Source: Nevskia sp964451925 (GTDB lineage Bacteria; Pseudomonadota; Gammaproteobacteria; Nevskiales; Nevskiaceae). Taken from it: DNA of 31,514 nt. The notes below the pieces were generated by a model. It was given only the letters and a program-made list of their open reading frames with translations, made no database searches and was not told the origin of the DNA. The stretch spans positions 1-31,514 of the forward strand of contig CAYVKA010000055.1 in NCBI GenBank assembly GCA_964451925.1. The letters run 5' to 3'. This document shows positions 1 through 8,561 of this stretch, in pieces. Each line of letters opens with the position of its first letter. Within the stretch, counting starts at the first letter, position 1. Made by a program: the position numbers and the translations under genes.

Positions 1-120
1 ATGGAATCACCATGCCGCGTCCTGTCCGACTAAGCGCTGCGCAAAAATAGCCACCGTCGCAGCGACCCAATCCGTGTTAACAGGCCCTAAGCATCGCCGG
101 GGGGCGGCCGCCAGGCCCAT
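1..120. other. Upstream region of lptD, with possible start of a divergent gene
   Basis: No gene fits fully here. On the minus strand an ATG at 13 is preceded by AGGA with six-base spacing and opens a frame (M-V-I-P) that leaves the window, so a divergent gene may begin here. In related bacteria the gene divergent from lptD is often a sugar kinase of the AmgK type, but four codons cannot identify it. The rest holds a dispersed-repeat core at 74-89, listed separately. I see no convincing sigma70 promoter for lptD. Confidence 0.3.
43..89 (+). repeat. Dispersed short repeat, copy 1 (upstream of lptD)
   Basis: The core GTGTTAACAGGCCCTA at 74-89 matches 15 of 16 bases of a second core found upstream of the YCF48-like gene, 24893-24908 on the minus strand. 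Both copies lie in the same orientation relative to the following gene, and both have an A-run followed by TA (AAAAATA, 43-49 here) further upstream. The distance between A-run and core differs between copies (24 against 11 bases), so only the two ends are conserved. It may be a family of small repeats, a transposon-end relic or a shared regulatory site. Confidence 0.5.
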
Positions 121-174
121 TTGCACCGCTCCGGCGCAAAAACCATACTTGCACGAATCTCCCGGGAATCCAGT

Positions 175-2415
175 TTGCGACCTGTCCTTTCATCGCCCCT
201 GCGCCTGACCCTGGCGATGCTGGCCTGGTGCTGCTGCGCGCCGGTGCTGGCGCAGTACAACCGTTCCTCGCCGGCGTCCTGCCCGCAGATCGACTACTCG
301 CGCGAGCTGCCGCCGATCGCGCCGGACCCGCGCCTGGTGCTCAACGCCGATCACGCCGAGGCGACCAGCGAAGGCCTTTCGCGCCTCAGCGGCTCGGTGC
401 TGATCAGCCGCGACGGCCGTGAATTCTCCGCCCAGCAGGTGGACTACAACAAGGCGGAGAACCTGCTCAGCGTCGATTCGCAATCGCTGTTCCGCGACCC
501 CAGCCTGATCATCAAGAGCCAGAGCCTGCAATACAACCTGACCAGCGAGCAGGGGGTGTTCAACCAGGCCAGCTACACGCTGATCCCGCTGGCGGCGCGC
601 GGACAGTCCGAGCGCATCGAAGTGGCGCAGGAAGGCTGGGCCACGCTGAGCCAGGTCAGCTATACCACCTGCGCGCCGGACGCCGAATCCTGGTTGCTCA
701 AGGCCGACAGGCTGCGGCTGGACCAGGACAGCGGCATGGGCTATGCCCATGACGCCACGCTGTGGTTCCAGCACGTGCCGGTGCTGTGGCTGCCGTATTT
801 CCAGTTCCCGATCGACGGCGAACGCCACAGCGGCTTCCTGCCGCCGATCTTCGGCCGCTCGGACAACACCGGCTTCGACCTGCGCGCGCCGTTCTACCTG
901 AACCTGGCGCCGAATTACGACGCCACGCTGATCCCGCGCTACATGACCGAACGCGGCGAGCAGCTCGGCGGGCGCGTGCGCTACCTGATGTCGCAGGCCC
1001 AGGGCACGCTGTACGGCGAGTACATGCCGTACGACAACGACATCCACACCGAGCGCAGCTACCTCAATTTCTCCCACCAGGGCCTGATCAACTCGCGCCT
1101 GGGCCTGGAAGCGCAGTACGCCCAGGTCAGCGACCGCGACTACTTCCAGGACCTGGGCGGCAGCGTCGACCTGACTTCGACCTCGTTCCTGTCGCAAGGC
1201 GCCAAGCTGACCTACGCGGCGCCGGCTTCCTACACCATCACCGCGCTGGTGCAGGGCTACCAGCCGGTGGCCAGCTCGATCAGCACCACCGACAACCCCT
1301 ACCAGCGCCTGCCGCAGATCAACCTGGACGCGCTCAGCCGCAACAGCTACCTGGACACCCATATCGGCCTGCAGGGCCAGTTCACCAACTTCGCCCGCTC
1401 CAACTCGGTGGAGGGCCAGCGCCTGCTGGCGCAGCCGTTCCTGCGCTGGGAGCAGGATCACAGCTCCTGGTACGGCGCCGCGCAAACCGACCTGTCCTAC
1501 ACCTACTACAACCTCACCGGCGCCGCCCCGGGCCAGCCGACGCAACCCGAGCGCACGCTGCCGGTGACCAGCCTGGAAGGCGGACTGCACTACGAGCGCG
1601 TCACCGACGCCGGCTCGCTGCAGACCCTGGAGCCCCGGCTGTTCTACCTCTACGTGCCCTACCACGCCCAGGACCAGCTGCCGGTGTTCGACTCCGGCCA
1701 GCCCGACTTCGACGTGCCGGAACTGTTCGCCCGCAACCGCTATACCGGCGAGGACCGCATCGGCGACGCCAACCAGATGACCAGCGCCGTCACCACGCGG
1801 CTGATCGACCCGCAGAGCGGCGTGGTCAAGCTCAGCGCCAACCTGGGCGAGATCTACCGCTTCACCGCGCCGCGCGTCAGCGTGCCCGGTTTCAGCACCC
1901 CCAGCGCCGGCAGCTCGGACTACATCGGCTCGGTCGAATACCAGCTGACGCAGCGCTGGGCGGCGGCGGCGATCGCCGAATGGGCCTCGCAGTTCGACCG
2001 CTTCCAGCGCACCGAATTCGACCTGCGCTACCGCGAGCCGGAAAACGGCCTCTACGGCCGCCGCCTGGATATCGCCTACCGCTACTTCAACGGCCTGCTG
2101 CAACAGGCCGACGTGGCCTTTTCCACCCCCATCGTCGATCGCTGGCGGGCGGCGGCGCGGGTGCGCTACTCGCTGTTCAGCGACCAGATCCAGGAGTCCT
2201 TCCTCGGCCTGGAATACCAGACCTGCTGCTGGGCGGTGCGCGGCACCTTCCGCCGTTACCTGGCCAGCAACAACGGCGACTACAACACCGGCGTCTACTT
2301 CCAGATCGATCTCAAGGGCTTCAGCAAGCTCGGCAACGGCTTCGACGAGCTGCTGCCGGCGGTAGACCCGAACGCCCCGATCAGAGGCCGCAACGGCGCC
2401 AGCGTGGTACCCTAG
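175..2415 (+). CDS. lptD: LPS-assembly protein LptD
   Basis: LptD is the outer-membrane beta-barrel that, with the lipoprotein LptE, inserts lipopolysaccharide into the outer leaflet. The N-terminal part is an OstA/LptA-like jellyroll (about residues 70-200 counted from TTG 121), followed by a long barrel rich in alternating aromatic and polar strands. Four cysteines match the family's disulfide pattern: C54, C184 and the adjacent pair C702-C703 in that numbering, equivalent to the two N-terminal and two C-terminal cysteines of E. coli LptD. The start is uncertain. TTG at 175 gives a normal 26-residue signal peptide ending in A-P-V-L-A before Q and has GGGAA seven bases upstream. TTG 121 would give an over-long N-region, and ATG 217 would leave almost no signal peptide. 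It is the first gene of the lptD-surA-pdxA-rsmA group. Identity is firm; the start is moderate. Confidence 0.95.
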   Translation: MRPVLSSPLRLTLAMLAWCCCAPVLAQYNRSSPASCPQIDYSRELPPIAPDPRLVLNADHAEATSEGLSRLSGSVLISRDGREFSAQQVDYNKAENLLSVDSQSLFRDPSLIIKSQSLQYNLTSEQGVFNQASYTLIPLAARGQSERIEVAQEGWATLSQVSYTTCAPDAESWLLKADRLRLDQDSGMGYAHDATLWFQHVPVLWLPYFQFPIDGERHSGFLPPIFGRSDNTGFDLRAPFYLNLAPNYDATLIPRYMTERGEQLGGRVRYLMSQAQGTLYGEYMPYDNDIHTERSYLNFSHQGLINSRLGLEAQYAQVSDRDYFQDLGGSVDLTSTSFLSQGAKLTYAAPASYTITALVQGYQPVASSISTTDNPYQRLPQINLDALSRNSYLDTHIGLQGQFTNFARSNSVEGQRLLAQPFLRWEQDHSSWYGAAQTDLSYTYYNLTGAAPGQPTQPERTLPVTSLEGGLHYERVTDAGSLQTLEPRLFYLYVPYHAQDQLPVFDSGQPDFDVPELFARNRYTGEDRIGDANQMTSAVTTRLIDPQSGVVKLSANLGEIYRFTAPRVSVPGFSTPSAGSSDYIGSVEYQLTQRWAAAAIAEWASQFDRFQRTEFDLRYREPENGLYGRRLDIAYRYFNGLLQQADVAFSTPIVDRWRAAARVRYSLFSDQIQESFLGLEYQTCCWAVRGTFRRYLASNNGDYNTGVYFQIDLKGFSKLGNGFDELLPAVDPNAPIRGRNGASVVP

Positions 2416-2450
2416 GGGCTTCGTAGACTGCACACAAAGCGTAAATCCCG

Positions 2451-3761
2451 ATGAAGCTGCTGTCCCGGCTGCCTTTGGCGGCCCTGCTGTTATCCGCCTC
2501 CTGCGCCGCCGGCGCGGCCGAATCCCTCGATCGCATCATCGCGGTGGTCAATGACACCGTGATCCTGCAGAGCGAGCTGGAGCAATCCATCCGCATGGCG
2601 CAGAGCGAGATGCGCGACCGCGGCATCACGCCGCCGCCGGCCGAGACGGTGCGCAGCCAGGTGCTGGAGCGCCTGATCCTGATGCGCCTGCAGACCGAGC
2701 GCGCCAAGGAAGCCGGCATCAAGGTCGACGACCGCGAGCTGAACGACGTCATCGGCAACATCGCGACGCAGAACAAGATGAGCGTGCCGCAGTTCGTGTC
2801 CTCGCTGAAGGACGAGGGCCTGGACTACACCTCGCTGCGCGAACAGGTGCGCGAGCAGATGCTGGCCAACCGCGTGCGGCAGAAGGAGGTCGATTCGCGC
2901 ATCGTCGTCACCGACCAGGACATCGACCAGTATCTCGCCGCCAACGGCGCCGATGACCAGAGCGAGTACCACCTGGCGCATATCCTGGTGGCCCTGCCGG
3001 ACGCGGCCACCCCGGAGATGCGCGACAAGGCGCACGCCAAGGCCGAAGGCCTGCTCAAGCAGCTGCGCGGCGGCGCCGACTTCGCCCAGCTGGCGATCGC
3101 CAATTCCGATAGCCCGCAGGCGCTGCAGGGCGGCGACCTGGGCTGGCGCAAGAGCGGCACGCTGCCCACCGCCTTCGCCAACCTGGTGCCCAAGCTGGGC
3201 GTGGGCGACGTCAGCAACGTGATCGAGGCCAGCAACGGCTACAACATCATCAAGCTGGTGGAGAAGCGCGATGCCGGCCAGCGCCAGACGGTGACCGAGA
3301 CCGACGCCCGCCACATCCTGCTACAGCCCAACACCATTCGCAGCGAGGACGCCACGCGCGCCCAGGCCTACGAGCTGTACGAGCGCCTGAAGAAGGGTGG
3401 CAATTTCGGCGATCTGGCCAAGAAATATTCCGACGATCCCGGCTCCAAGAACAGTGGCGGCGACCTCGGCTGGCAGCCGCCGGGCGTGTTCGCGCCGGAG
3501 TTCCAGCAGCAGATCGACCTGCTCAAGCCCGGCGAGATGAGCCAGCCGTTCCACAGCCAGTTCGGCTGGCATATCGCCCAGGTGCAGGACCGCCGCACGC
3601 GCGACATCACCGACGAGGCGCGCCGCGGCCGCGCGCGCCAGGCCATCCTGCAGCGCAAGGACGCCGAGGAATACGACGCCTGGCTGCGCCGCCTGCGCCA
3701 GGAGGCTTACGTCGAATACCGGCTCGGCGACAGCGGCAGCAAGGCAGCCGCGGCGTCCTGA
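2451..3761 (+). CDS. surA: Periplasmic chaperone / peptidyl-prolyl isomerase SurA
   Basis: SurA escorts unfolded outer-membrane proteins, including LptD, across the periplasm to the Bam complex. The 436-residue product has a signal peptide (hydrophobic stretch to about residue 22), the SurA N-terminal domain beginning with a V-V-N-D-T-V-I-L-Q-S-E-L motif, and two parvulin domains at about residues 172-272 and 285-385. Each parvulin domain starts with an H-I-L motif and contains the G-G-D-L-G-W signature. The length is typical. The gene begins 35 bases after lptD and ends 15 bases before pdxA, so co-transcription is likely; placing a chaperone beside its client lptD is a known conserved arrangement. 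No strong Shine-Dalgarno sequence is visible. Confidence 0.97.
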   Translation: MKLLSRLPLAALLLSASCAAGAAESLDRIIAVVNDTVILQSELEQSIRMAQSEMRDRGITPPPAETVRSQVLERLILMRLQTERAKEAGIKVDDRELNDVIGNIATQNKMSVPQFVSSLKDEGLDYTSLREQVREQMLANRVRQKEVDSRIVVTDQDIDQYLAANGADDQSEYHLAHILVALPDAATPEMRDKAHAKAEGLLKQLRGGADFAQLAIANSDSPQALQGGDLGWRKSGTLPTAFANLVPKLGVGDVSNVIEASNGYNIIKLVEKRDAGQRQTVTETDARHILLQPNTIRSEDATRAQAYELYERLKKGGNFGDLAKKYSDDPGSKNSGGDLGWQPPGVFAPEFQQQIDLLKPGEMSQPFHSQFGWHIAQVQDRRTRDITDEARRGRARQAILQRKDAEEYDAWLRRLRQEAYVEYRLGDSGSKAAAAS

Positions 3762-3776
3762 CGCCGCAATAAAGCG

Positions 3777-4772
3777 GTGGCACAGCCCCTGCCGCGCCTG
3801 CTGCTGACGCCCGGCGAGCCGGCCGGCATCGGCCCCGACCTGGTGGTGGCCCTGGCGCAACAGCCGCTGCCGGCAGCGCTTGCCGCGGTGGCCGATCCGC
3901 TGTTGCTGCAGGAGCGCGCGCGCCAGCTGGGCCTGCCGCTGCGCCTGCGCCTGCTTGATCCGGACATGGCGCCGCAAGCGCACCAGCCCGGCGAGCTGCA
4001 GTTGCGCCCGGTGGCGCTGCGTGCCCCGGCCATGGCCGGCCGGCTCGACCCGCGCAACGCGCCCTACGTGCTCGACACCCTGCGCCTGGCCGCCGCCGAA
4101 GTGATCGCCGGGGCCGCCGACGCGCTGGTCACCGCGCCGGTGCACAAGGGCGTGATCAACGACGCCGGCATCCCCTTCACCGGCCACACCGAATTCCTCG
4201 CCGGGCTGTGCGCGGCACCGCTGCCGGTGATGATGCTGGTGGCCGGCCAGCTGCGTGTGGCCCTGGCCACCACCCATCTGCCGCTGCGCGAAGTGCCGGC
4301 GGCCATCACCCGCGCCCGGCTCGAAGCGGTGCTGCGGGTGCTGCACCAGGACCTGCGGCGGCGCTTCGCCATCGCCGCGCCGCGCATCCTGGTGTGCGGC
4401 CTGAACCCGCACGCCGGCGAAGGCGGCCACCTCGGGCGCGAGGAGATCGAAGTGATCGGGCCGGTGCTCGACAGCCTGCGCGCCGAAGGCCTGCGCCTGC
4501 TCGGCCCGCTGCCGGCGGACACGCTGTTCACACCGCGCCAGCTGGCCGAGGGCGACGCCGTGCTGGCCATGTATCACGACCAGGGGCTGCCGGTGCTCAA
4601 GCACGCCGGCTTCGGCGAGGCGGTCAACGTCACGCTGGGATTGCCCATCATCCGCACCTCGGTCGACCATGGCACGGCGCTGGACCTGGCCGGCAGCGGT
4701 CGCGCCGACGGCGGCAGCCTGCGCGCCGCGCTGGAGCTGGCCGCCCGGCTGGCGCACGGGGCGCCGCGGTGA
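3777..4772 (+). CDS. pdxA: 4-hydroxythreonine-4-phosphate dehydrogenase PdxA
   Basis: PdxA oxidises 4-phosphohydroxy-L-threonine in the DXP-dependent pathway to pyridoxal 5'-phosphate. The 331-residue protein opens with the T-P-G-E-P-A-G-I-G-P-D motif (residues 11-21). The metal-binding histidines are H167, H212 and H267, each offset by one from E. coli H166, H211 and H266; the last lies in M-Y-H-D-Q-G. The T-A-P-V-H-K-G motif (119-125) and F-T-G-H-T-E (135-139) are also present. The start is GTG at 3777, 15 bases after surA. The stop TGA overlaps the GTG start of rsmA by four bases, which suggests translational coupling. Length and residues are normal for the family. Confidence 0.96.
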   Translation: MAQPLPRLLLTPGEPAGIGPDLVVALAQQPLPAALAAVADPLLLQERARQLGLPLRLRLLDPDMAPQAHQPGELQLRPVALRAPAMAGRLDPRNAPYVLDTLRLAAAEVIAGAADALVTAPVHKGVINDAGIPFTGHTEFLAGLCAAPLPVMMLVAGQLRVALATTHLPLREVPAAITRARLEAVLRVLHQDLRRRFAIAAPRILVCGLNPHAGEGGHLGREEIEVIGPVLDSLRAEGLRLLGPLPADTLFTPRQLAEGDAVLAMYHDQGLPVLKHAGFGEAVNVTLGLPIIRTSVDHGTALDLAGSGRADGGSLRAALELAARLAHGAPR

Positions 4773-5572
4773 GCGGCGAGGCGCACGCCGCCAAGAAGCG
4801 CTTCGGCCAGCATTTCCTGCACGACCCGCAGGTGATCGAGCGCATCGTGCGCAGCATCAATCCGCAGCCGGGCGAACGCGTGGTCGAGATCGGGCCCGGC
4901 CTGGGCGCGCTGACCGTGCCTTTGCTGCAGCGGCTGCAGCAGTTGCACGTGGTGGAGATCGACCGTGACGTGGTGCCGCAGCTGCGCGCCGTCTGCGGCG
5001 ATGCGCCGGGGCTGCACCTGCACCTGGCCGATGCGTTGAAATTCGACTATGGCAGCCTCGCCGCGCCCGGCCAGCCGCTGCGCCTGGTGGGCAACCTGCC
5101 TTACAACATCTCGACGCCGCTGCTGTTCCATTTACTGCGCTTCGCGCCGCAGGTGCGCGACATGCACTTCATGCTGCAGAAGGAAGTGGTCGACCGGCTC
5201 ACCGCGGTGCCGGACAGCGATGACTACGGGCGCCTCACCGTCACCGTGGCGGCCCGCGCCCAGGCCGACTACCTGTTCCACGTCGGTCCCGGCGCCTTCA
5301 ACCCGCCGCCCAAGGTGGATTCCGCGGTGGTGCGCCTGACGCCGCGGCCGGCACCGTTCGCCATCGACGATCTGGCCTGCTACGACGAACTGGTCACCGC
5401 GGTGTTCTCGCAGCGCCGCAAGACCCTGGCCAACGGCCTGCGCCGACTGCTGCCGGCGGCGGAAATCGGCGCGCTGGGCATCGACCCGCGCTTGCGCGGC
5501 GAAACCCTGGCGCCGCAGCAGTTCGCGCTGCTCGCCAACCGCTGCCACGCGCTGCGCGTCAGCGCCGCCTGA
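4769..5572 (+). CDS. rsmA: 16S rRNA (adenine1518/1519-N6) dimethyltransferase RsmA (KsgA)
   Basis: RsmA dimethylates two adjacent adenines in helix 45 of 16S rRNA, a late step in 30S assembly. The start is GTG at 4769 inside the pdxA stop (GTGA overlap); the open frame extends much further upstream but only as a shadow of pdxA. The 267-residue product has the family opening K-K-R-F-G-Q-H-F-L-H-D, an S-adenosylmethionine-binding loop E-I-G-P-G-L-G (40-46), and catalytic motif IV N-L-P-Y-N-I-S (109-115). In many gammaproteobacteria apaG and apaH follow directly; here the 3' end faces the end of the Tad operon instead. Confidence 0.97.
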   Translation: MSGEAHAAKKRFGQHFLHDPQVIERIVRSINPQPGERVVEIGPGLGALTVPLLQRLQQLHVVEIDRDVVPQLRAVCGDAPGLHLHLADALKFDYGSLAAPGQPLRLVGNLPYNISTPLLFHLLRFAPQVRDMHFMLQKEVVDRLTAVPDSDDYGRLTVTVAARAQADYLFHVGPGAFNPPPKVDSAVVRLTPRPAPFAIDDLACYDELVTAVFSQRRKTLANGLRRLLPAAEIGALGIDPRLRGETLAPQQFALLANRCHALRVSAA

Positions 5573-5587
5573 GAAGCCGCATCAGGC

Positions 5588-5617
5588 AAAAAAATCCCCG
5601 GCGCCAAGGCCGGGGAT
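5588..5617 (-). terminator. Rho-independent terminator of the Tad operon
   Basis: Read on the minus strand, a perfect nine-base stem (ATCCCCGGC pairing with GCCGGGGAT, six-base loop) is followed at once by a run of seven T. It lies 27 bases after the stop of the last Tad-operon gene. On the plus strand the hairpin lacks a T-run, so it serves rsmA poorly if at all. Confidence 0.88.
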
Positions 5618-5644
5618 CGGAATCTGCCAAAGCGCGGCGCTGGG

Positions 5645-5998
5645 CTAGTTGCCGGTGCCCGCCGAAGGCTTGAAGGTATCCGCCTCGTAACGTTCCGGAA
5701 TCGGATGGGTGAAGCTGTTGAGGTAACGCTGGTACACCAGCGTGGCGGCCTCGCCCGGCATCGGCCGCTCCTCGGTCACCGACGACACGCCGCTGGTCTG
5801 GGTCGCCAGCCAGAAGCGGGTCTGCGAACCCAGGCCCTGCCCCGCAACGGGAGCGGCCGCCGGCGTCGCCGCAGCGGTGGCGGGCGTGGACGCCGCATCG
5901 GCCGGAGCTGCCGCGGGCGCGGCGGCGGCCGGGCTCTCGGGCTGCGCCAGTACCGCGAACGGCAAGGTGCAGGCTGCCACTAATATCCATCCGCGCAT
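5645..5998 (-). CDS. DUF3613-like secreted protein at the end of the Tad operon
   Basis: The function is unknown. The 117-residue product has a signal peptide ending near A-V-L-A-Q, an alanine/proline-rich linker (about residues 20-55), and a C-terminal block containing L-A-T-Q-T-S-G and R-P-M-P-G-E-A-A, followed by Y-Q-R-Y-L-N-S-F-T-H-P-I-P-E. I recognise this block as the DUF3613 pattern, which from memory often accompanies tad genes. ATG at 5998 is preferred over the in-frame ATG at 6016, because AAGGAG lies six bases upstream of 5998 and the 6016 ATG would place that site inside the coding sequence. It follows tadD by 18 bases and precedes the terminator, so it is the last gene of the operon. 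A periplasmic role in pilus assembly is inferred. Confidence 0.8.
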   Translation of the reverse strand: MRGWILVAACTLPFAVLAQPESPAAAAPAAAPADAASTPATAAATPAAAPVAGQGLGSQTRFWLATQTSGVSSVTEERPMPGEAATLVYQRYLNSFTHPIPERYEADTFKPSAGTGN

Positions 5999-6016
5999 GT
6001 CGCTCTCCTTATCCAA

Positions 6017-6709
6017 TCAACCGGCAGCCTTGTTGGCTGCCTTCGCATTCTGTCTGTCCCGGATACGCTGCGCGCCGTCGCGCAGCTCCTGCATCTTCTC
6101 CGGGCTCACCGCCGCACCCCGCGCCAGCCGCTGCACCGCATCCTCGTTGCCGACCAGCATCATCAGCTCGATCAGGTTGTTGCGGCTTTTCATCTGGCTC
6201 GGCGCCAGCTCCGCGGCGGTGGACAACTCCGTCATCGCCTCAGTATAGCGCCCCGCTTCCATCAAGGCATAGCCTAGATCGTTGCGGAAATCAACATCGG
6301 TCGGCGCCCGTTCAACGGCGTCGCGCAGGTTACGGATGGCGGCGTCCAGGTCGGTCGGCGCGTAAAGCAGGCCCAGGCCGTGATAGGCCTGCGGCGCGTA
6401 GCGGCTGCGCAGCAGGCTGCGATACAGCGCTTCCGCCTGCACGCGCTGGCCCAGCTGGCTGCGCGCGTCGCCTTCGAGCAGCGTCAGCTGGTCGCTGCCG
6501 CCGCTGCGCTTCTGGTCCTCGATATGCGCCAGCGCGGCATAGTACTGGCCCCGGTCCAGCATCTGCCGGATCAGATCGACATGAATCTCGTCGGCCTTGA
6601 GGTGGGGCGCCTCATCCTGAATCTTGTCCGAAGCGGCGGAGCCGCCGCCGCGCGTTGCGGCGCAGGCCGGCAGCAGGGCCAGCGGCAACAGCCACCACAG
6701 CCGTGTCAT
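6017..6709 (-). CDS. tadD: Tad pilus lipoprotein TadD (TPR protein)
   Basis: TadD is a tetratricopeptide-repeat lipoprotein needed for Tad pilus assembly, probably as a pilotin-like or scaffold factor for the secretin. The 230-residue product has a lipoprotein signal with lipobox L-L-P-A-C (Cys16) and several TPR units between about residues 55 and 190, including the Y-H-G-L-G-L-L-Y and N-D-L-G-Y-A-L-M-E-A-G-R-Y segments. Its ATG overlaps the tadC stop by ATGA, indicating translational coupling. The C-terminal end is charged and lysine/alanine-rich. Confidence 0.93.
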   Translation of the reverse strand: MTRLWWLLPLALLPACAATRGGGSAASDKIQDEAPHLKADEIHVDLIRQMLDRGQYYAALAHIEDQKRSGGSDQLTLLEGDARSQLGQRVQAEALYRSLLRSRYAPQAYHGLGLLYAPTDLDAAIRNLRDAVERAPTDVDFRNDLGYALMEAGRYTEAMTELSTAAELAPSQMKSRNNLIELMMLVGNEDAVQRLARGAAVSPEKMQELRDGAQRIRDRQNAKAANKAAG

Positions 6710-7647
6710 TTGCCGGCGACACCGCTGAACGCGCGAATGAATGCGGTCACCGCCGGGCCGGCGCTGAAAATCAGCAGGGCCGGGAAGAAGAACAGCACCA
6801 TCACCAGGGTCATGCGTCCGGACGTGATGTTGACCATTTCGCGCATGTCCAGGCCGCGCCGCTCTTCGATCACGGCCAGCGAGTCGAGCAGCGGCTCGCG
6901 AATTTCACCGCCGTAGCGGTCAACCTGGCGCAGCACGCCCAGTATGGTGGTCAGATCGCCCACTTCCAGGTTGTCGCCGACGTGGCGCAGCACCTCCGAA
7001 GTGTCGCCGCCGGCCTCGATCTGGCGCAGCACCAGCTGGATCTCGCCTCCCAGTTCCGGCAGCACGCCGCCGCCTTCGCGCACCAGGTTGGCGAAGGCCT
7101 GGCGCGTCGACAGGCCGGCGTCGAACAGCATCACCAGCAGGTGCACGAACAAGGGCACTTCGCGCTGGATGCGCTTGCGCCGGGCGGAGGCGAACAGGCG
7201 CAGCACGCGGATCGGGATGAGGATGCCCAGCGCCACCGCGGCGAGCACCGTGACGTACAGGAACGGCGGGTTGAACAGCTTGCTCTTGACGGTGAACGCC
7301 GCCGCAATGGCCAGGCCGGCCAGCACCACCGGGGTGACCGCCTGAAAGGCGTAATAAACGGTACGGGAGCGGATGTCGCGCCAGCCGGCCTGGATCAGCA
7401 GCCGGCCGGTCTCGCTCTGCGTCTCCATCAGCTTTTCGATCGCCTTGCCCTGCCGCGCCATGCCCTCCAGCAAGGGGCGGCTGCCGTCGAAATCGTCGGC
7501 CACCGCAATGTCGGAGGAGCTGTCGAGACGCCGCTGCATGCGGCGCTCGGAGCGCGAATAGAACACCAGCGCGGCTACGGCGGCGATGGTCAGCAGGCCG
7601 AAAAATATCGACGCGGCGACGATCGAGGCGAATGCATTGGCGCTCAT
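6706..7647 (-). CDS. tadC: Tad inner-membrane platform protein TadC
   Basis: TadC is one of two GspF-like polytopic proteins forming the inner-membrane platform that the TadA ATPase drives. The 313-residue product has an N-terminal membrane helix, two central helices (around residues 100-140), a cytoplasmic T2SSF domain (about 150-280, with F-V-H-L-L-V-M-L-F-D-A-G-L-S), and a final hydrophobic segment rich in phenylalanine. The frame is open further upstream, but ATG at 7647 gives the expected N-terminus and overlaps the tadB stop by ATGA. Its own stop overlaps the tadD start the same way. Confidence 0.94.
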   Translation of the reverse strand: MSANAFASIVAASIFFGLLTIAAVAALVFYSRSERRMQRRLDSSSDIAVADDFDGSRPLLEGMARQGKAIEKLMETQSETGRLLIQAGWRDIRSRTVYYAFQAVTPVVLAGLAIAAAFTVKSKLFNPPFLYVTVLAAVALGILIPIRVLRLFASARRKRIQREVPLFVHLLVMLFDAGLSTRQAFANLVREGGGVLPELGGEIQLVLRQIEAGGDTSEVLRHVGDNLEVGDLTTILGVLRQVDRYGGEIREPLLDSLAVIEERRGLDMREMVNITSGRMTLVMVLFFFPALLIFSAGPAVTAFIRAFSGVAGK

Positions 7648-8561
7648 TCCTCGTCTCCGATCGAATTGACCATGCGGTACAGCAGGATCACGCCCATCAC
7701 CTGCAGCGACCCGGCGATCCAGATCAACCAGAAGCCGAGCGGGTCGTGATACATCTGCTTGTAGTAGTCGTGATTGTTCAGATAGATCCACACGCTGAGG
7801 CCGATCGGCACAATGGCCAGGATGAACGCCGAGAAGCGCGTTTCACCGGTCAGCGCGCGCAGCTCGCGCTGGGCCATGGCGCGCTGGCGGATGGCGGTGA
7901 TCAGGCTCTTCATCACCCCGCGCAGGCTGCCGCCATAGCGGCGATTGACGTTGGCGGCGAGCGCCAGCACCTGCAGATCGCGCAGGCCATACAGCCTGCC
8001 GGCCTCCGACAGCACCTGGTCGACCGGGGCGCCGAGGCGCACCTGGCGGCCGACGCTGGCGAACAGGGGACGGATCGGGTCCGGCGCCTCCTTGGCGGCC
8101 GAACCGATCGACTCCTCCAGCGAATTGCCGGCCGACAGGATGCGGATCAGGTTTTCCAGCAGCCCGGGCAGCTGCTCGATGATGCGGCTGCGCCGTGCCG
8201 CGGCCTGGCGCGACAGCAGGAACAGCATCACGATCACCAGGCCGAGGTCGGTGAGGGTGCCGAACACCGGACCACCGATCAGCACCACCAGCCCCAGGAT
8301 CACGATCAGGACGAGCAGATACAGCGCCACGCTCCGCGGCTGCACCTCGACGCCGGCGCGCCACAGCAGCTGGCTGGCCCAGCGCACGCCGGGAATCTGC
8401 AGCTCCGCGCTGTCCAGCATGGGCAGCGCCGCGGCCGCCTCCTCCTCGGTGCGCAGCCGGGTCAGCGCCTCTTCCGAACGCTCCTTGCCGCGGGCGACGG
8501 AAAACAGCCAGGCCGCCAGGCCGATCAGGGCCAGCGCAATCACGGCAACGATGATGATCAT
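7644..8561 (-). CDS. tadB: Tad inner-membrane platform protein TadB
   Basis: TadB pairs with TadC as the GspF-like inner-membrane base of the Tad secretion machine. The 305-residue product begins with a membrane helix (residues 1-18), has two central helices (about 80-120), and a T2SSF domain (about 130-255) containing L-L-E-N-L-I-R-I-L-S-A-G-N-S-L-E-E-S, then two C-terminal helices. ATG at 8561 overlaps the tadA stop (ATGA), and its stop overlaps the tadC start, so tadA-tadB-tadC-tadD are linked by three consecutive ATGA overlaps. This implies strong translational coupling. Confidence 0.94.
   Translation of the reverse strand: MIIIVAVIALALIGLAAWLFSVARGKERSEEALTRLRTEEEAAAALPMLDSAELQIPGVRWASQLLWRAGVEVQPRSVALYLLVLIVILGLVVLIGGPVFGTLTDLGLVIVMLFLLSRQAAARRSRIIEQLPGLLENLIRILSAGNSLEESIGSAAKEAPDPIRPLFASVGRQVRLGAPVDQVLSEAGRLYGLRDLQVLALAANVNRRYGGSLRGVMKSLITAIRQRAMAQRELRALTGETRFSAFILAIVPIGLSVWIYLNNHDYYKQMYHDPLGFWLIWIAGSLQVMGVILLYRMVNSIGDEE

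Noticed and set aside
190..2433. Long minus-strand open frame opposite lptD
   Set aside because: It lies entirely antisense to a clear LptD gene, has a Gln/Ala/Val/Arg-rich composition typical of GC-rich shadow frames, and matches no family I know.
3321..4757. Long minus-strand frame opposite surA and pdxA
   Set aside because: Spans two well-identified genes on the other strand and is a low-complexity shadow.
5588..5617. Terminator for rsmA on the plus strand
   Set aside because: The hairpin is shared, but the T-run is only on the minus-strand side; on the plus strand the A-run precedes the stem.
5559..5990. Alternative minus-strand frame through the DUF3613-like gene
   Set aside because: It lacks a signal peptide and ribosome-binding site and overlaps the better-supported frame with a clear AAGGAG.
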